From Dyadobacter sp. CY347 (GTDB taxonomy: Bacteria; Bacteroidota; Bacteroidia; Cytophagales; Spirosomataceae), in NCBI RefSeq assembly GCF_021502655.1, contig NZ_JAKFFT010000016.1, positions 1-60,221 on the forward strand: a DNA stretch of 60,221 nt, written 5' to 3'. A model generated the notes under the pieces. That model worked only from the letters and a program-made list of their open reading frames with translations, was not told where the DNA came from and did not search any database. The translations under genes and the position numbers were made by a program. Position 1 is the first letter of the stretch. Each line of letters begins with the position of its first letter. Shown piece by piece: positions 51,093 to 60,174 of this stretch.

Positions 51093-52793
51093 TTAATCAA
51101 CCTCGGTCCAGGTCTTTCCGGTGCAGTAAATCTTATTTTGCCCGTTTTTCCGGATTAACAGGAAGATAGAATAATTCCCGGGCTCAATGGTAGCCAGGTG
51201 AAAAGTGGCGAAAGCTCCCTTATTAAAATACATTCCCCGGCGAATGGTCGTTTTCAGGGGCACCGCGGATTGATTGGGCGGTGCTGTATAAACGTGGTCT
51301 TTTGATTTTAAAATCACATAAGCGCCATCTGAATAATCTTTCACCGGTTTGAAAAAATCCTGTTCAAAATTAATGGCCAGATAATCTCCCGACCTTGCGA
51401 TCAGATCAGGGCTATATATGCTGTCGCAAGCGATATTATTCAACTCCGCTCTTGGGTTCCAGCCTTCGGCCAGTGGGTCCGCGGAGTTGTAATAAGCCCT
51501 GATTTTCTCAAAATGTTTTTGGTCCATAGAAAACATGCGGATACCCAGCCAATCCGCATTATAGCGTGCATTAAATTCCTGGGTAACGGCGGAACGGCGG
51601 TAATTTACGGCTTCTGCAAAGTTGCCGTGCAGTATCACCAAATTCAAAACAATGGCCGACACCAGCAAAACAGGAGATAAACGCAGCCTCGCGTGATGAC
51701 TTCTCAGGCTCAGAAACGCAAAATACAATGCAATGCAGCACATGGTAGAATACATCCGGTAACGTCCTTTGAACATGCCCGCAAAGGTATCGGTAGGAAT
51801 GCGTTTATAGGTTAGCGCAAGCGTGGTAATGCCAATGAAAATAAGGATAGCAAGCGCAAATATGGCTGTCCGGTTGGTGTATTTTGATCTTAACCAGGCA
51901 GCATTCCAAAGGGGCAAAATCTGTTTTTGGTATAAAAATATGAATGCGATCACCAACAGCATTCCGAACGCGGAGGCAATGTACATTGCCGATAATGGAA
52001 TGCTATAAGCGCTTAATGTGGCAATGGAGCCAATAAAACCGAATAATCCGAAAAAGCCTTCCTTAACTTGCTGCGGATTGGAAAAGCTGAGATTTTGGGT
52101 GATGGGTGTGAAGTCGAGGAAGTAAATGAGCGCGATTAATGCAGTGAAAAGCACGGTGGTGAAAAACTGGTTCCGGCGGCCGGTAATCAGGAACATCAGC
52201 GCGATAACCGGAAAAACCATTAAGCCATTTCCATAGGTAAATGTGGCCGCCGTAGCGAAAATCAAGCTGATAAAAACCTGCTTGGGATGATAGGCAGCAA
52301 AGTAAAGCGCAGATAACACAAACAATATCACCCCGAAATTACAAAGCGAGCTAACTCCCCAAAAGATGTTTTCGTAAGACTGAATGTTAAACCAAAGCCA
52401 CATGACCGGCACAAAATACCAGATTGAAATGTGCAGCTTTTGAAATGCTTTGTAAAAAATAAATGCGCACAATCCCCAGCAAATGTTGGCCACGATCATT
52501 AACCAGACGAGGTTAACGCGGCCAAAAAGATCATAGAAAAGAAGGATGACCGAACGGGAAAAAACTAGGCGGTGCTCGGGAAATAATGTGGTCAGCAATT
52601 GCCAGCGTTCGGGCCAGGTTGCCTTTTCAAACTCAGGAATAATGCCGAAAACAAGAATGTCGTCGAAGGCTACGTAATTGACATTCAGTGCAATAGATTT
52701 AAAAACCCAGATATAAATGATAATGGGAGCAATACACAACAAAAATGCCAGCCAGATCTTATTCCGGACAAAGCCTAGGAGAGTCAAAAACAT
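51093..52793 (-). CDS. Polytopic membrane protein, possible GT-C glycosyltransferase
   Basis: 566 residues with about 12 hydrophobic segments through residue 400, then a soluble C-terminal part (about 410-566). After the first helix comes LNVNYVAFDDILVFGIIPEFEKATWP; paired acidic residues (DD) in the first extracytoplasmic loop are typical of GT-C glycosyltransferases, which use lipid-linked sugars. WGVSSLCNFGVILFVLSALYF and MCCIALYFAFLSLRSHHARL also fit an O-antigen/teichoic-type membrane enzyme. No family is firmly recognised. Convergent with dacB, with 2 bp between their stop codons. The nearby GDP-fucose synthase would fit surface sugars, but the link is speculative. Confidence 0.6.
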   Translation of the reverse strand: MFLTLLGFVRNKIWLAFLLCIAPIIIYIWVFKSIALNVNYVAFDDILVFGIIPEFEKATWPERWQLLTTLFPEHRLVFSRSVILLFYDLFGRVNLVWLMIVANICWGLCAFIFYKAFQKLHISIWYFVPVMWLWFNIQSYENIFWGVSSLCNFGVILFVLSALYFAAYHPKQVFISLIFATAATFTYGNGLMVFPVIALMFLITGRRNQFFTTVLFTALIALIYFLDFTPITQNLSFSNPQQVKEGFFGLFGFIGSIATLSAYSIPLSAMYIASAFGMLLVIAFIFLYQKQILPLWNAAWLRSKYTNRTAIFALAILIFIGITTLALTYKRIPTDTFAGMFKGRYRMYSTMCCIALYFAFLSLRSHHARLRLSPVLLVSAIVLNLVILHGNFAEAVNYRRSAVTQEFNARYNADWLGIRMFSMDQKHFEKIRAYYNSADPLAEGWNPRAELNNIACDSIYSPDLIARSGDYLAINFEQDFFKPVKDYSDGAYVILKSKDHVYTAPPNQSAVPLKTTIRRGMYFNKGAFATFHLATIEPGNYSIFLLIRKNGQNKIYCTGKTWTEVD

Positions 52794-52868
52794 ATTTCAA
52801 TTCATTCGTGCCGGGAATCCAGCACGCTAATTAAGCAGGTGAATGAGGATTTTCCACCATCCGGGACT

Positions 52869-53879
52869 TTAATTTTCCGTTTCCTCTTCTGTTGAGGCAC
52901 GTGGATCCTTGGTGTAATCGTAAAGCAGTTTGCCCTTTTCATCCCATTCCCGGAGCACAAATGGCTCAAATTCTTCATCCCAGCCCGACTTCGGATATTG
53001 GATCTCCTTCTTGCGCTGACGTTTGAATTGATAATATTCAACCCAGCGACCGATCTTGGCACCGCCATCGTACTTGCCGCTCACTGCCAACTGGCCTTCT
53101 TTATAAAATTGCAGATATTCACCCTCAACCTGCCCGAACATCACTGGCAACACCTCTTTGACCTGGCTGTGCGCTGAGTCATAATAAGTAATGCGTGATT
53201 CCGCAGGGAAGCCTTGCTCCCAAACCGACTTGTCGATCAGATTGAACTTCGTATCGTATTTCACCCAGCGGCCATCCTTTACGCCCATGTAGTAAAAACC
53301 TTCCTCTATCAGATTTTCTCCGCTGTATTTCTTGTAAGAGCCGTGAAGCGGCAATGCTTGTTCCTTGTCCTTGATGAGGGCGGAGCTCAATTTTTTGCCT
53401 TTTTTGTCGTACCAGCGCGTGTTGGCCCCAAGGACATATTGGTTCAAGGGTTTGTATTCTTTCAAAACATGAAAATATTCAACCGTTGCGCGGTCGCCAC
53501 TTCCGTATTTTACAGACATGCTTTGCATAGGTATGCCTTCATATTGCACCTTTGCAAGCTTGGCTTTCTCTTTTTTGCTCTTGCGATCCTTCTTCTGGCT
53601 TTTATACTCTTTAACCTTCAAACCAAGGTCCGGAATAGTCTCGCCAAATAATGTTGTCAGGCTCGTAGGCTTTCCATTGGTACCAGGGACCGATGTGCCC
53701 ATAACAGGGTCCAGGCCTGAAACAAAGGATTTAAGTCCTTTGGAACGGTTAACCGTATCTTTTTTGACAGTTTCTTTCGGCAGCCAGGCAGGTGTCTCTG
53801 TGCTCTGTTCCGATTGCCCCGATGCCGTTTCTGCCATTATAAGAGCGAAAAGGCACCATAAAAGAATGATTCTTTGCAT
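52869..53879 (-). CDS. Exported YwqK-like repeat protein
   Basis: 336 residues. Signal peptide MQRIILLWCLFALIMAETASGQ. The central and C-terminal parts hold repeats of the YwqK/MORN-like type: HGSYKKYSGENLIEEGFYYMGVKDGRWVKY, VEGEYLQFYKEGQLAVSGKYDGGAKIGRWVEYY, each with G-x-W/Y and E-G-x-Y/F strands. A lysine-rich stretch (KEYKSQKKDRKSKKEKAKLAK) precedes them. Function is unknown; such repeats occur in envelope and toxin-immunity proteins. Convergence with nothing; its upstream region is shared with the divergent fucose-synthase gene. Confidence 0.75.
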   Translation of the reverse strand: MQRIILLWCLFALIMAETASGQSEQSTETPAWLPKETVKKDTVNRSKGLKSFVSGLDPVMGTSVPGTNGKPTSLTTLFGETIPDLGLKVKEYKSQKKDRKSKKEKAKLAKVQYEGIPMQSMSVKYGSGDRATVEYFHVLKEYKPLNQYVLGANTRWYDKKGKKLSSALIKDKEQALPLHGSYKKYSGENLIEEGFYYMGVKDGRWVKYDTKFNLIDKSVWEQGFPAESRITYYDSAHSQVKEVLPVMFGQVEGEYLQFYKEGQLAVSGKYDGGAKIGRWVEYYQFKRQRKKEIQYPKSGWDEEFEPFVLREWDEKGKLLYDYTKDPRASTEEETEN

Positions 53880-53909
53880 GTGTATTGAATTTTTCTTCAG
53901 AGCAAGATT

Positions 53910-53923
53910 GTTACTTTTGTAAC
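53910..53923 (+). promoter_or_regulatory. GTTAC-TTTT-GTAAC palindrome overlapping a -7 box for the fucose synthase gene
   Basis: GTTACTTTTGTAAC is a 5-bp inverted repeat with a 4-nt centre, overlapping the exact -7 box TACTTTTG (53912-53919). The gene starts 56 bp downstream. A repressor site is possible; the -33 is TTT where TTG is expected. Confidence 0.4.
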
Positions 53924-53974
53924 GAATTGATTATTTCTATATTGATTATCAACGCACAAATTTAAAAAAACGCA

Positions 53975-54916
53975 GTGGAAAAAAGTGCTAAAATTTATAT
54001 TGCCGGACATCGCGGGATGGTAGGCTCTGCCATTCATCGGAAATTGGTTAAGGAAGGGTTCGATAATTTCCTGCTCAAAACCTCTTCTGAGCTCGATCTG
54101 CGTGATCAGAGTGCGGTCAGAAACTTTTTTGAAACCGAACGTCCTGAGTATGTTTTTCTGGCGGCGGCGAAAGTGGGCGGCATTATGGCCAACAACATTT
54201 ACAGGGCCGAATTTTTGCATGATAATTTATTAATCCAAAATAATGTCATAGACAGCGCATACCGGACGAATGCCAAAAAACTGATGTTTCTGGGATCAAG
54301 CTGCATTTATCCGAAACTGGCGCCGCAGCCGCTTCATGAAGATTCGCTGTTAACCGGGCTTTTGGAACCTACCAACGAACCTTATGCCATTGCCAAAATT
54401 GCCGGAATCAAAATGTGTGAAGCCTATCGCGCACAATATGGGTGCAATTTCATCTCCGTAATGCCTACGAATCTTTACGGCCCGAATGATAATTACGATC
54501 TGAACAACTCCCACGTGCTGCCGGCCATGATCCGCAAATTTCACGAGGCGAAGGAAGAGAACAAGCCGTTTGTGGAGCTTTGGGGCACGGGATCGCCGTT
54601 GAGGGAGTTTTTGCATGCTGATGACCTTGCAGATGCGTGTTATTTCTTAATGCAAAACTATGACGAACCTGGTTTCCTGAATGTCGGAGTAGGCGTAGAT
54701 GTGTCCATTAAGGCACTCGCCGAAATGATCCAGCGTGTAACCGGTTATACGGGAGAAATTCATTGGAATACCGATAAGCCCGACGGCACGCCACGTAAAT
54801 TAATGGATGTGAGCAAACTGCACGCGCTTGGCTGGAAACACCGCGTCGAATTGGAGGATGGAATAGCGGTTACTTACCAGGATTTTCTCCAAAAAATCGA
54901 AACTTACGCAGTGTAA
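53975..54916 (+). CDS. fcl: GDP-L-fucose synthase
   Basis: 313 residues from a GTG start (no better ATG fits the family N-terminus). Short-chain dehydrogenase/epimerase that converts GDP-4-keto-6-deoxymannose to GDP-L-fucose with NADPH. The Rossmann motif GHRGMVGSAI is at 11-20, the catalytic Ser-Tyr-Lys set is in LGSSCIYP (S108/S109), EPYAIAKIAG (Y137, K141), and PTNLYGPNDNYDLNNSHVLPA and LREFLHADDLADAC are family signatures. GDP-mannose dehydratase (gmd) is not adjacent, so substrate supply comes from elsewhere. Confidence 0.95.
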   Translation: MEKSAKIYIAGHRGMVGSAIHRKLVKEGFDNFLLKTSSELDLRDQSAVRNFFETERPEYVFLAAAKVGGIMANNIYRAEFLHDNLLIQNNVIDSAYRTNAKKLMFLGSSCIYPKLAPQPLHEDSLLTGLLEPTNEPYAIAKIAGIKMCEAYRAQYGCNFISVMPTNLYGPNDNYDLNNSHVLPAMIRKFHEAKEENKPFVELWGTGSPLREFLHADDLADACYFLMQNYDEPGFLNVGVGVDVSIKALAEMIQRVTGYTGEIHWNTDKPDGTPRKLMDVSKLHALGWKHRVELEDGIAVTYQDFLQKIETYAV

Positions 54917-55048
54917 ACGAATTGAATACTAGAAGTTACAATTGGTAAAAGCCTAATATTTCAAAACTAAATTCTGTTTTCGCCTACGATAATTCTATTT
55001 TTTGACAAATTTTCAGTATATAATTGTAAGATTCTTCGGGAAACTAAT

Positions 55049-55056
55049 TAGTTTTG
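55049..55056 (+). promoter_or_regulatory. -7 box before the Lrp/AsnC gene
   Basis: TAGTTTTG is an exact TAnnTTTG match 45 bp before the start; the nearest TTG upstream is 22 nt away, longer than the usual 19-20. Confidence 0.4.
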
Positions 55057-55101
55057 CAGCGTCCTAAAAAAGGCGCAATATAAAACCTTAGTCATAGAGA
55101 A

Positions 55102-55575
55102 ATGTCGGCCATTATTAAGTTAGACCAGATAGACCGTAAAGTACTGGAGATCTTACAAACGAACGCAAAAATAACCAACGCACAACTGTCCAAAGAAATA
55201 GGCTTATCGCCTGCACCCACTTTGGAGCGTGTCAAAAAATTAGAGCAATCAGGAATTATCAAAAGCTATCATGCGCAATTGGAGCCGGAAAAAGTAGGCT
55301 TGGGCGTAAGCACATTTGTACAAATTTCCCTGGTTGGGCACAGAAAAGCAGTCACAGAGTCTTTTGTTGAAAAGATACACGCGATTCCAGAAGTGATTGA
55401 ATGTCATCACATTACCGGAACAGGAGATTTTCTTCTTCGTGTGATTTCAAAAGACATCAGCACATATCAGAAATTGATGCTTGAAAAAATAAATGAAATT
55501 GAAGAAGTAGCCAGCACACAGACAATGGTGATTCTTTCAACATTTAAAGAAAGCAAAGTATTGCCGATCCCTTGA
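55102..55575 (+). CDS. Lrp/AsnC-family transcriptional regulator
   Basis: 157 residues. N-terminal winged helix: LDQIDRKVLEILQTNAKITNAQLSKEIGLSPAPTLERVKKLEQSGII (about 7-53), the Lrp HTH. The C-terminal RAM/ligand domain shows VSTFVQISLVG, IPEVIECHHITGTGDFLLRVI and the end TQTMVILSTFKES. It probably senses an amino acid and forms octamers; targets are unknown. Monocistronic, with a terminator 26 bp downstream. Confidence 0.93.
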   Translation: MSAIIKLDQIDRKVLEILQTNAKITNAQLSKEIGLSPAPTLERVKKLEQSGIIKSYHAQLEPEKVGLGVSTFVQISLVGHRKAVTESFVEKIHAIPEVIECHHITGTGDFLLRVISKDISTYQKLMLEKINEIEEVASTQTMVILSTFKESKVLPIP

Positions 55576-55600
55576 TGGGTTTTACTAAGCCATCAAATAA

Positions 55601-55630
55601 AAAACGCCAGACTTCAAAATCTGGCGTTTT
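55601..55630. terminator. Bidirectional terminator between the Lrp gene and the DUF4301 gene
   Basis: AAAACGCCAGA (55601-55611) and TCTGGCGTTTT (55620-55630) form an 11-bp stem with an 8-nt loop; T and A runs on either side serve both converging genes. Confidence 0.9.
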
Positions 55631-55652
55631 TTATTTGGTATATAAATGACTT

Positions 55653-57155
55653 TTATTGGTGTTGCTCGCGCAGCAGATCATTCACCGTTTTTACCGGATT
55701 GAATGTGATCAGGGGTACTTCTACAAACAATGTGTTCCAATCGGCCATTGCGCCGTTCCATAATCCAGGCAATTCCTGCGCTTTCAGCTCCTTACCGTCT
55801 TTCGATTTTCCGGTAATGAAGCCCGTTAATGGATCACGGAATTTTTTCAGATCGTACAATTCGCCTTTGCTATTTTTCACAGCGCATACCAGATCCACAG
55901 GATTAAAGTGTGTTGAGTTCTTGAAAATGCTGTTTTGAGACTCGTCATCCACATCCACCTGCGCCGATTCTACAATTTGCAATGATGACGAACCATCTGC
56001 ATTCTCAGCCCAAAACGGCCCGCCGCCCGGTTCTCCCTGGTTTTTAACCATTCCGCAAGCACGCAAAGGCCGGTCCAGCTTTTTCTGAAAATAAATGGCT
56101 TTCTGATCATCCGACCAGGAATCAAGGTCAGCAGGAGGCACCACACAAAGTTCTGTCTTGAAAAAAGCGTCCAATTCGCTTAGCAATGCCGGATTCGCCT
56201 GATTTTTCAGTTTTTCAAGATAGGCGAAAATGCGTTTTTGGTAACTTAATACAATTCCAGCCAATGCTTTCTTATATGTAATGGTGTCCTGCTTAATGCG
56301 GTCAGGAACAACATTGTCAATGTTTTTGATAAAGATAATGTCCGCATCCAACTGTCCTAAGTTATCCAGCAATGCGCCGTGACCTGCCGGGCGGAACAAT
56401 AAGCTGTCGTCTTTTTCACGGAAGGGCGTGTTGTCGAGGTTAACGGCAATGGTATCCGTTGAGCTTTTTTGTTCCGAAAACGAAACAATGTAGCGCACGC
56501 CAAATTCGCTTTGGTAAGTCGGCAGCACTTCTACAACCAGTTTTTCAAACTTATCGCGGTGCTCGGGCGAAACCGTGAAATGGATCTGGACATTGCTTCC
56601 TGCATTGGCATATTTTGCGCCTTCTACCAAATGTTCCTCTAATGGCGTTCTCGAACGTTCTGCGTAATTGTGAAATTTGAGCAAGCCTTTTGGCAATTCT
56701 CCGTAGCCTAATCCTTTGTTAGTCAGGAAATAGGAAGCAATGGTTTTTTCATCCGCTGTTTCGATGTTGTTGCCATCCGCAGCCAGGGACGTTTTCAAAT
56801 CCTCATAGAATGCGAAGTCTTTTAATTTGGTAAAAAACTCTTCAACAGATTTGTCCTTTTTATCATCCTGCAAAAATCCAAAAAGGGATTTGAACATTCT
56901 TGTCGCTGCGCCGGAAGCAGGGACAAACTTCAAGAGTGCAATTTCTCCGTCCGAAGCACTTTTATCAAATTCACTGATTACTGTCGCAATTTGGTCGTCG
57001 GTCAGGCGGATAATGCCGTCGCCAACGGTGGCAGCCTTTGAAAGTTGGAGGAAGGGGAATCCGTTTACAAAATAATTGACTTGTTCTTCTACTGTGGCAA
57101 TATCGCTTCCGCGTTCTTGTATTTGTATAATGTCTTTTTCAATAAACATATTCAT
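55653..57155 (-). CDS. DUF4301 family protein
   Basis: 500 residues. N-terminal MFIEKDIIQIQERGSDIATVEEQVNYFVNGFPFLQL and LLKFVPASGAATRMFKSLFGFL, then GYGELPKGLLKFHNYAERSRTPLEEH, RPAGHGALLDNLGQLDADIIFIKNIDNVVPD and MVKNQGEPGGGPFWAENADG, match DUF4301. The phrase PASGAATRM, the RPAGHGALLDNL segment and the IFIKNID element recall nucleotidyltransferase-like folds (UDPGP/NTP-transferase style), so a sugar-nucleotide-like activity is conceivable, but nothing more can be said. Cytoplasmic, with no signal peptide. ATG 57155 (MNMFIE) or 57149 may be the start. Confidence 0.85.
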   Translation of the reverse strand: MNMFIEKDIIQIQERGSDIATVEEQVNYFVNGFPFLQLSKAATVGDGIIRLTDDQIATVISEFDKSASDGEIALLKFVPASGAATRMFKSLFGFLQDDKKDKSVEEFFTKLKDFAFYEDLKTSLAADGNNIETADEKTIASYFLTNKGLGYGELPKGLLKFHNYAERSRTPLEEHLVEGAKYANAGSNVQIHFTVSPEHRDKFEKLVVEVLPTYQSEFGVRYIVSFSEQKSSTDTIAVNLDNTPFREKDDSLLFRPAGHGALLDNLGQLDADIIFIKNIDNVVPDRIKQDTITYKKALAGIVLSYQKRIFAYLEKLKNQANPALLSELDAFFKTELCVVPPADLDSWSDDQKAIYFQKKLDRPLRACGMVKNQGEPGGGPFWAENADGSSSLQIVESAQVDVDDESQNSIFKNSTHFNPVDLVCAVKNSKGELYDLKKFRDPLTGFITGKSKDGKELKAQELPGLWNGAMADWNTLFVEVPLITFNPVKTVNDLLREQHQ

Positions 57156-57262
57156 GTTGTTTAATGGTGAAGTTTTAGGGTAATTTTTAGTTTTTAGAAG
57201 TGTAGTGAGGGAGATAAAACATTAAAGCTGCCGACAAACGTACTATAATCATGCTAAGCGAT

Positions 57263-59545
57263 TTATTTCAAAATCCGGAGCTTTGCGAAGCTTAGCAGTA
57301 AAGTTTTCTCTCCGACAAGATTAAAATTAACGGTTGCCTTGCGGTCTGTGCCATTCACGTCCATCCTCGTTACTTCTCCGAAACCAAACTTCAAATGTTC
57401 CACTTTGTCTCCTTCTTTGAGGTCAAATGTGTCGGTGGGTACAAAATCTTCGGACGGCGTATGCGAAACTGTCGTGCTGGATGGGGTCGGAGCGGGTTTT
57501 CTTTGGGTTAAATTTCGGGCAAAGGACGTTACAGGACTCACGCTATCCCGCGTAGGCGCTCCGTGAAGCATGTTGGAAACATTCAGGAAATGCGGATCAA
57601 CTTCGAGCAGGAAACGGCTCGGCTCGCACATTTTCAATCGTCCCCATTGATAACGGCTTTCTGCGTAGGAGAAAGAAAGTTTCTTTTCGGCCCGGGTGAT
57701 AGCCACGTAAAACAGCCTTCTTTCTTCTTCCAGGTCTTGGCGGCTTTCGAGCATCATCTGGCTTGGGAAAAGGTCTTCTTCCAATCCTACAATAAATACA
57801 TTCCGGAATTCCAGGCCTTTCGCAGAGTGAATGGTCATCATTGTCACGCGGTCGTTATCATTATTATCGTCCGGCTCGTCGGCGTTCGTTAATAAGGAAA
57901 CAGATTGAAGGAAAGCGCTTAATGTTTTGTCCTCGGTTTCTTCGTTATCCACAAATTCCTTGATCCCGTTCAGCAACTCCTGGACGTTTTCGTAGCGCGA
58001 AAGCCCTTCCACCGTTTTGTCTTCATACAATTCCCGCAAAATTCCGGAGGTTTTGGCAATGTGAGCCGCAACCTCATAAGCGTCTTTGCCTTCTTCGACC
58101 ATGATTTTAAAGCTTTTGATCAAAGTCGCGAACTGCTCAATCGGCGTAATGGTCCTGCCGCTGGCATATTTTCCAATGTTAGCAACCACTTCCCAGATCG
58201 CAATGCTGTTTTCAGACGCTGCAACAGCAATTTTTGCCACCGTTCCGTCGCCTATTCCTCTTTTGGGGAGATTTATGATGCGTTTGAATGCTTCTTCATC
58301 GCGCTGGTTCACGGTAAAACGCAGGTAAGCAAGCAAGTCTTTGATTTCTTTTCTTTGATAAAAAGATTGTCCGCCGATGATCCGGTATTTTATTCCAAGC
58401 TTACGAAGCGCTTCTTCAAAGGACCTGGATTGCGCATTGGTCCTATATAGGATAGCAAAATTTTCATTTCGCAGCGCTTTCGACATTTTCTCTTCAAAAA
58501 TTGCTGTCGCAATCAGCCTGCCTTCTTCGTTATCCGATCCAGCTTTTATGACATCTATTAATGAACCTTCCTCATTATCTGTAAATGTCCGTTTTTCGAG
58601 CTGCGCCTTATTACGGGCAATAACTGAATTGGCAGCATTCACAATTGTGCTCGTTGAGCGGTAATTCTGTTCGAGCTTGATGACCCTCACATCCGGGAAG
58701 TCCTTTTCGAAGTTGAGGATGTTTTCAATGTTAGCCCCGCGGAATGCGTAAATGCTTTGTGCATCGTCACCAACAACTACGATGTTCCGGTGAACCGCCG
58801 AAAGTTTTCTGGTAATTAAATATTGTGAGACGTTCGTATCCTGAAACTCATCCACCATCACATGCTGGAATTTGTGCTGATACTTATATAGTACATCAGG
58901 AAAATCGCGGAAAAGGACATTCGTATTAAAGAGCAGGTCGTCAAAATCCATCGCATTCGCCTGAAAGCAGCGCATTACATATGTTTTATACAACCTGCCG
59001 ATCTCTTTCATCTTCGCCGCTTCGTCATCCGCCTGGATCGCCGGGTTGGCCAGATAGTCATCTGCTGAAACAAGCCGGTTTTTCGCACCGGAAATCCGAT
59101 TGAAAACCACATTAGCCTTATAAACCTTATCATCGAGATTGTATTCCTTTATAATGCTCCGCAAAAGCGACTTGGAATCATCTGTATCGTAGATTGAAAA
59201 ATCGCTTGTATATCCCAGGTAACGCGCTTCAATCCGCAGGATCTTCGCAAAAACCGAGTGGAATGTGCCCATCCAGATGTTTCTCGCCTCCGTCCCAACC
59301 GCTCCTTCGATCCGGTGACGCATTTCGCCCGAAGCCTTATTGGTAAAAGTCAGCGAAAGAATACGGAAAGGGTCAACGCCATTCTCGATCAAATGCGCAA
59401 TGCGGTAAGTAAGGACCCTCGTTTTCCCCGAACCTGCACCCGCTATGATCATCAAAGGCCCATCACCATGCAAAACCGCCTCGCGTTGAGGTTCGTTAAG
59501 CGTTGACAAATATTCGTTATGATTCAAAATATTATGCTTATCCAA
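57263..59545 (-). CDS. pcrA: UvrD/PcrA-type DNA helicase
   Basis: 760 residues, SF1A 3'-5' helicase of nucleotide-excision and fork repair. Walker A IIAGAGSGKTRVLTYR (33-48), motif II HVMVDEFQDTN (DE 232-233), GDDAQSIYAFRGA (motif III), EQNYRST (IV), TIHSAKGLEFRNVFIVGLEEDLFP (V) and YVAITRAEKKL (VI) are all intact. The C-terminus (GDKVEHLKFGFGEVTRMDVNGTD to the end) is the Tudor-like domain of PcrA that contacts RNA polymerase. An upstream TAACTTTG -7 box is at 59572-59579. Monocistronic. UvrD or PcrA name: the two are not separable here. Confidence 0.93.
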   Translation of the reverse strand: MDKHNILNHNEYLSTLNEPQREAVLHGDGPLMIIAGAGSGKTRVLTYRIAHLIENGVDPFRILSLTFTNKASGEMRHRIEGAVGTEARNIWMGTFHSVFAKILRIEARYLGYTSDFSIYDTDDSKSLLRSIIKEYNLDDKVYKANVVFNRISGAKNRLVSADDYLANPAIQADDEAAKMKEIGRLYKTYVMRCFQANAMDFDDLLFNTNVLFRDFPDVLYKYQHKFQHVMVDEFQDTNVSQYLITRKLSAVHRNIVVVGDDAQSIYAFRGANIENILNFEKDFPDVRVIKLEQNYRSTSTIVNAANSVIARNKAQLEKRTFTDNEEGSLIDVIKAGSDNEEGRLIATAIFEEKMSKALRNENFAILYRTNAQSRSFEEALRKLGIKYRIIGGQSFYQRKEIKDLLAYLRFTVNQRDEEAFKRIINLPKRGIGDGTVAKIAVAASENSIAIWEVVANIGKYASGRTITPIEQFATLIKSFKIMVEEGKDAYEVAAHIAKTSGILRELYEDKTVEGLSRYENVQELLNGIKEFVDNEETEDKTLSAFLQSVSLLTNADEPDDNNDNDRVTMMTIHSAKGLEFRNVFIVGLEEDLFPSQMMLESRQDLEEERRLFYVAITRAEKKLSFSYAESRYQWGRLKMCEPSRFLLEVDPHFLNVSNMLHGAPTRDSVSPVTSFARNLTQRKPAPTPSSTTVSHTPSEDFVPTDTFDLKEGDKVEHLKFGFGEVTRMDVNGTDRKATVNFNLVGEKTLLLSFAKLRILK

Positions 59546-59648
59546 TTTATCAATCTAATTACAGCAAAAACCAAAGTTAGGAAAAACCATCAAAAGGATT
59601 CTTCCAATGTTTGTTTCATAAAGTTCAAACCGGGCTTTCTAAAATTGT

Positions 59649-59678
59649 ATTGTATACTGAGAACGTCAAAGTAGATTT
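59649..59678 (+). promoter_or_regulatory. Perfect Bacteroidota promoter of the small 3' gene
   Basis: TTG (59649-59651), exactly 19 nt, then TAGATTTG (59671-59678), a full consensus match. The predicted start of transcription is about 59685, so the coding start must be after that. Confidence 0.7.
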
Positions 59679-59715
59679 GACGGTTTATTCCGAACAGACA
59701 ATTGTAACATTATAT

Positions 59716-60060
59716 ATGAATATCGAAGATCAGCCTCTTGAAATGCAATGGGAACATTTGCTGGACAAGCTTGAAGAGTTAATAGGAAAAAAGCCTGGAG
59801 ATCTCAATGGGGTTTTGTTTCTGGTAGGCGTTCAGGAGCTGGGGCAGGGGGCGAAAAGATTTACAAAGGAGCAAAAGCAGGATCTGATGCATATAGGAAT
59901 ATGTAAGGTTCTTAGTTTGTCATCCTATTATACATTAGAACATATAGACAAGGAAGGCTGGCCACATTACAAATTAGAGCGGGCGCTGCCTATGGGCGAC
60001 ATTTTGAAGCAGGAAGCGCTTTTAAAAATGCATGTCATTGAATACTTTAAAAATATTTGA
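59716..60060 (+). CDS. Small hypothetical protein, 114 residues
   Basis: From ATG 59716: MNIEDQPLEMQWEHLLDKLE, then ELIGKKPGDLNGVLFLVGVQELGQ, FTKEQKQDLMHIGICKVLSL, a helical/mixed protein without signal peptide or membrane segment. No family is firmly recognised; I have an impression that similar proteins occur in Bacteroidota. A longer reading from a TTG at 59611 would cross a perfect promoter (59649-59678), so the shorter start is preferred. It reads towards the promoter at the right edge. Confidence 0.7.
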   Translation: MNIEDQPLEMQWEHLLDKLEELIGKKPGDLNGVLFLVGVQELGQGAKRFTKEQKQDLMHIGICKVLSLSSYYTLEHIDKEGWPHYKLERALPMGDILKQEALLKMHVIEYFKNI

Positions 60061-60143
60061 AAAAACTTTTTAACGGTCGATTCTGATTATGAAGCGGTTA
60101 GGAAAAACTTTCAAAAAAGTTGATAAATATTTCTGTCTAGTGC

Positions 60144-60174
60144 TTGCTTATAAAAAATAAAGCCTGCACTTTTG
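60144..60174 (+). promoter_or_regulatory. Strong promoter of rRNA/tRNA type at the right edge
   Basis: TTG (60144-60146), 20 nt, then CACTTTTG (60167-60174), one mismatch from TAnnTTTG, preceded by A/T-rich DNA (about 60103-60131) resembling an UP element. The sequence after it, GCACTCCCAATCGG, matches that after the rRNA promoter at the left edge (GCAATCCCAATCG) almost completely. The downstream gene lies outside the window; an rRNA or tRNA transcript is likely. Confidence 0.65.
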
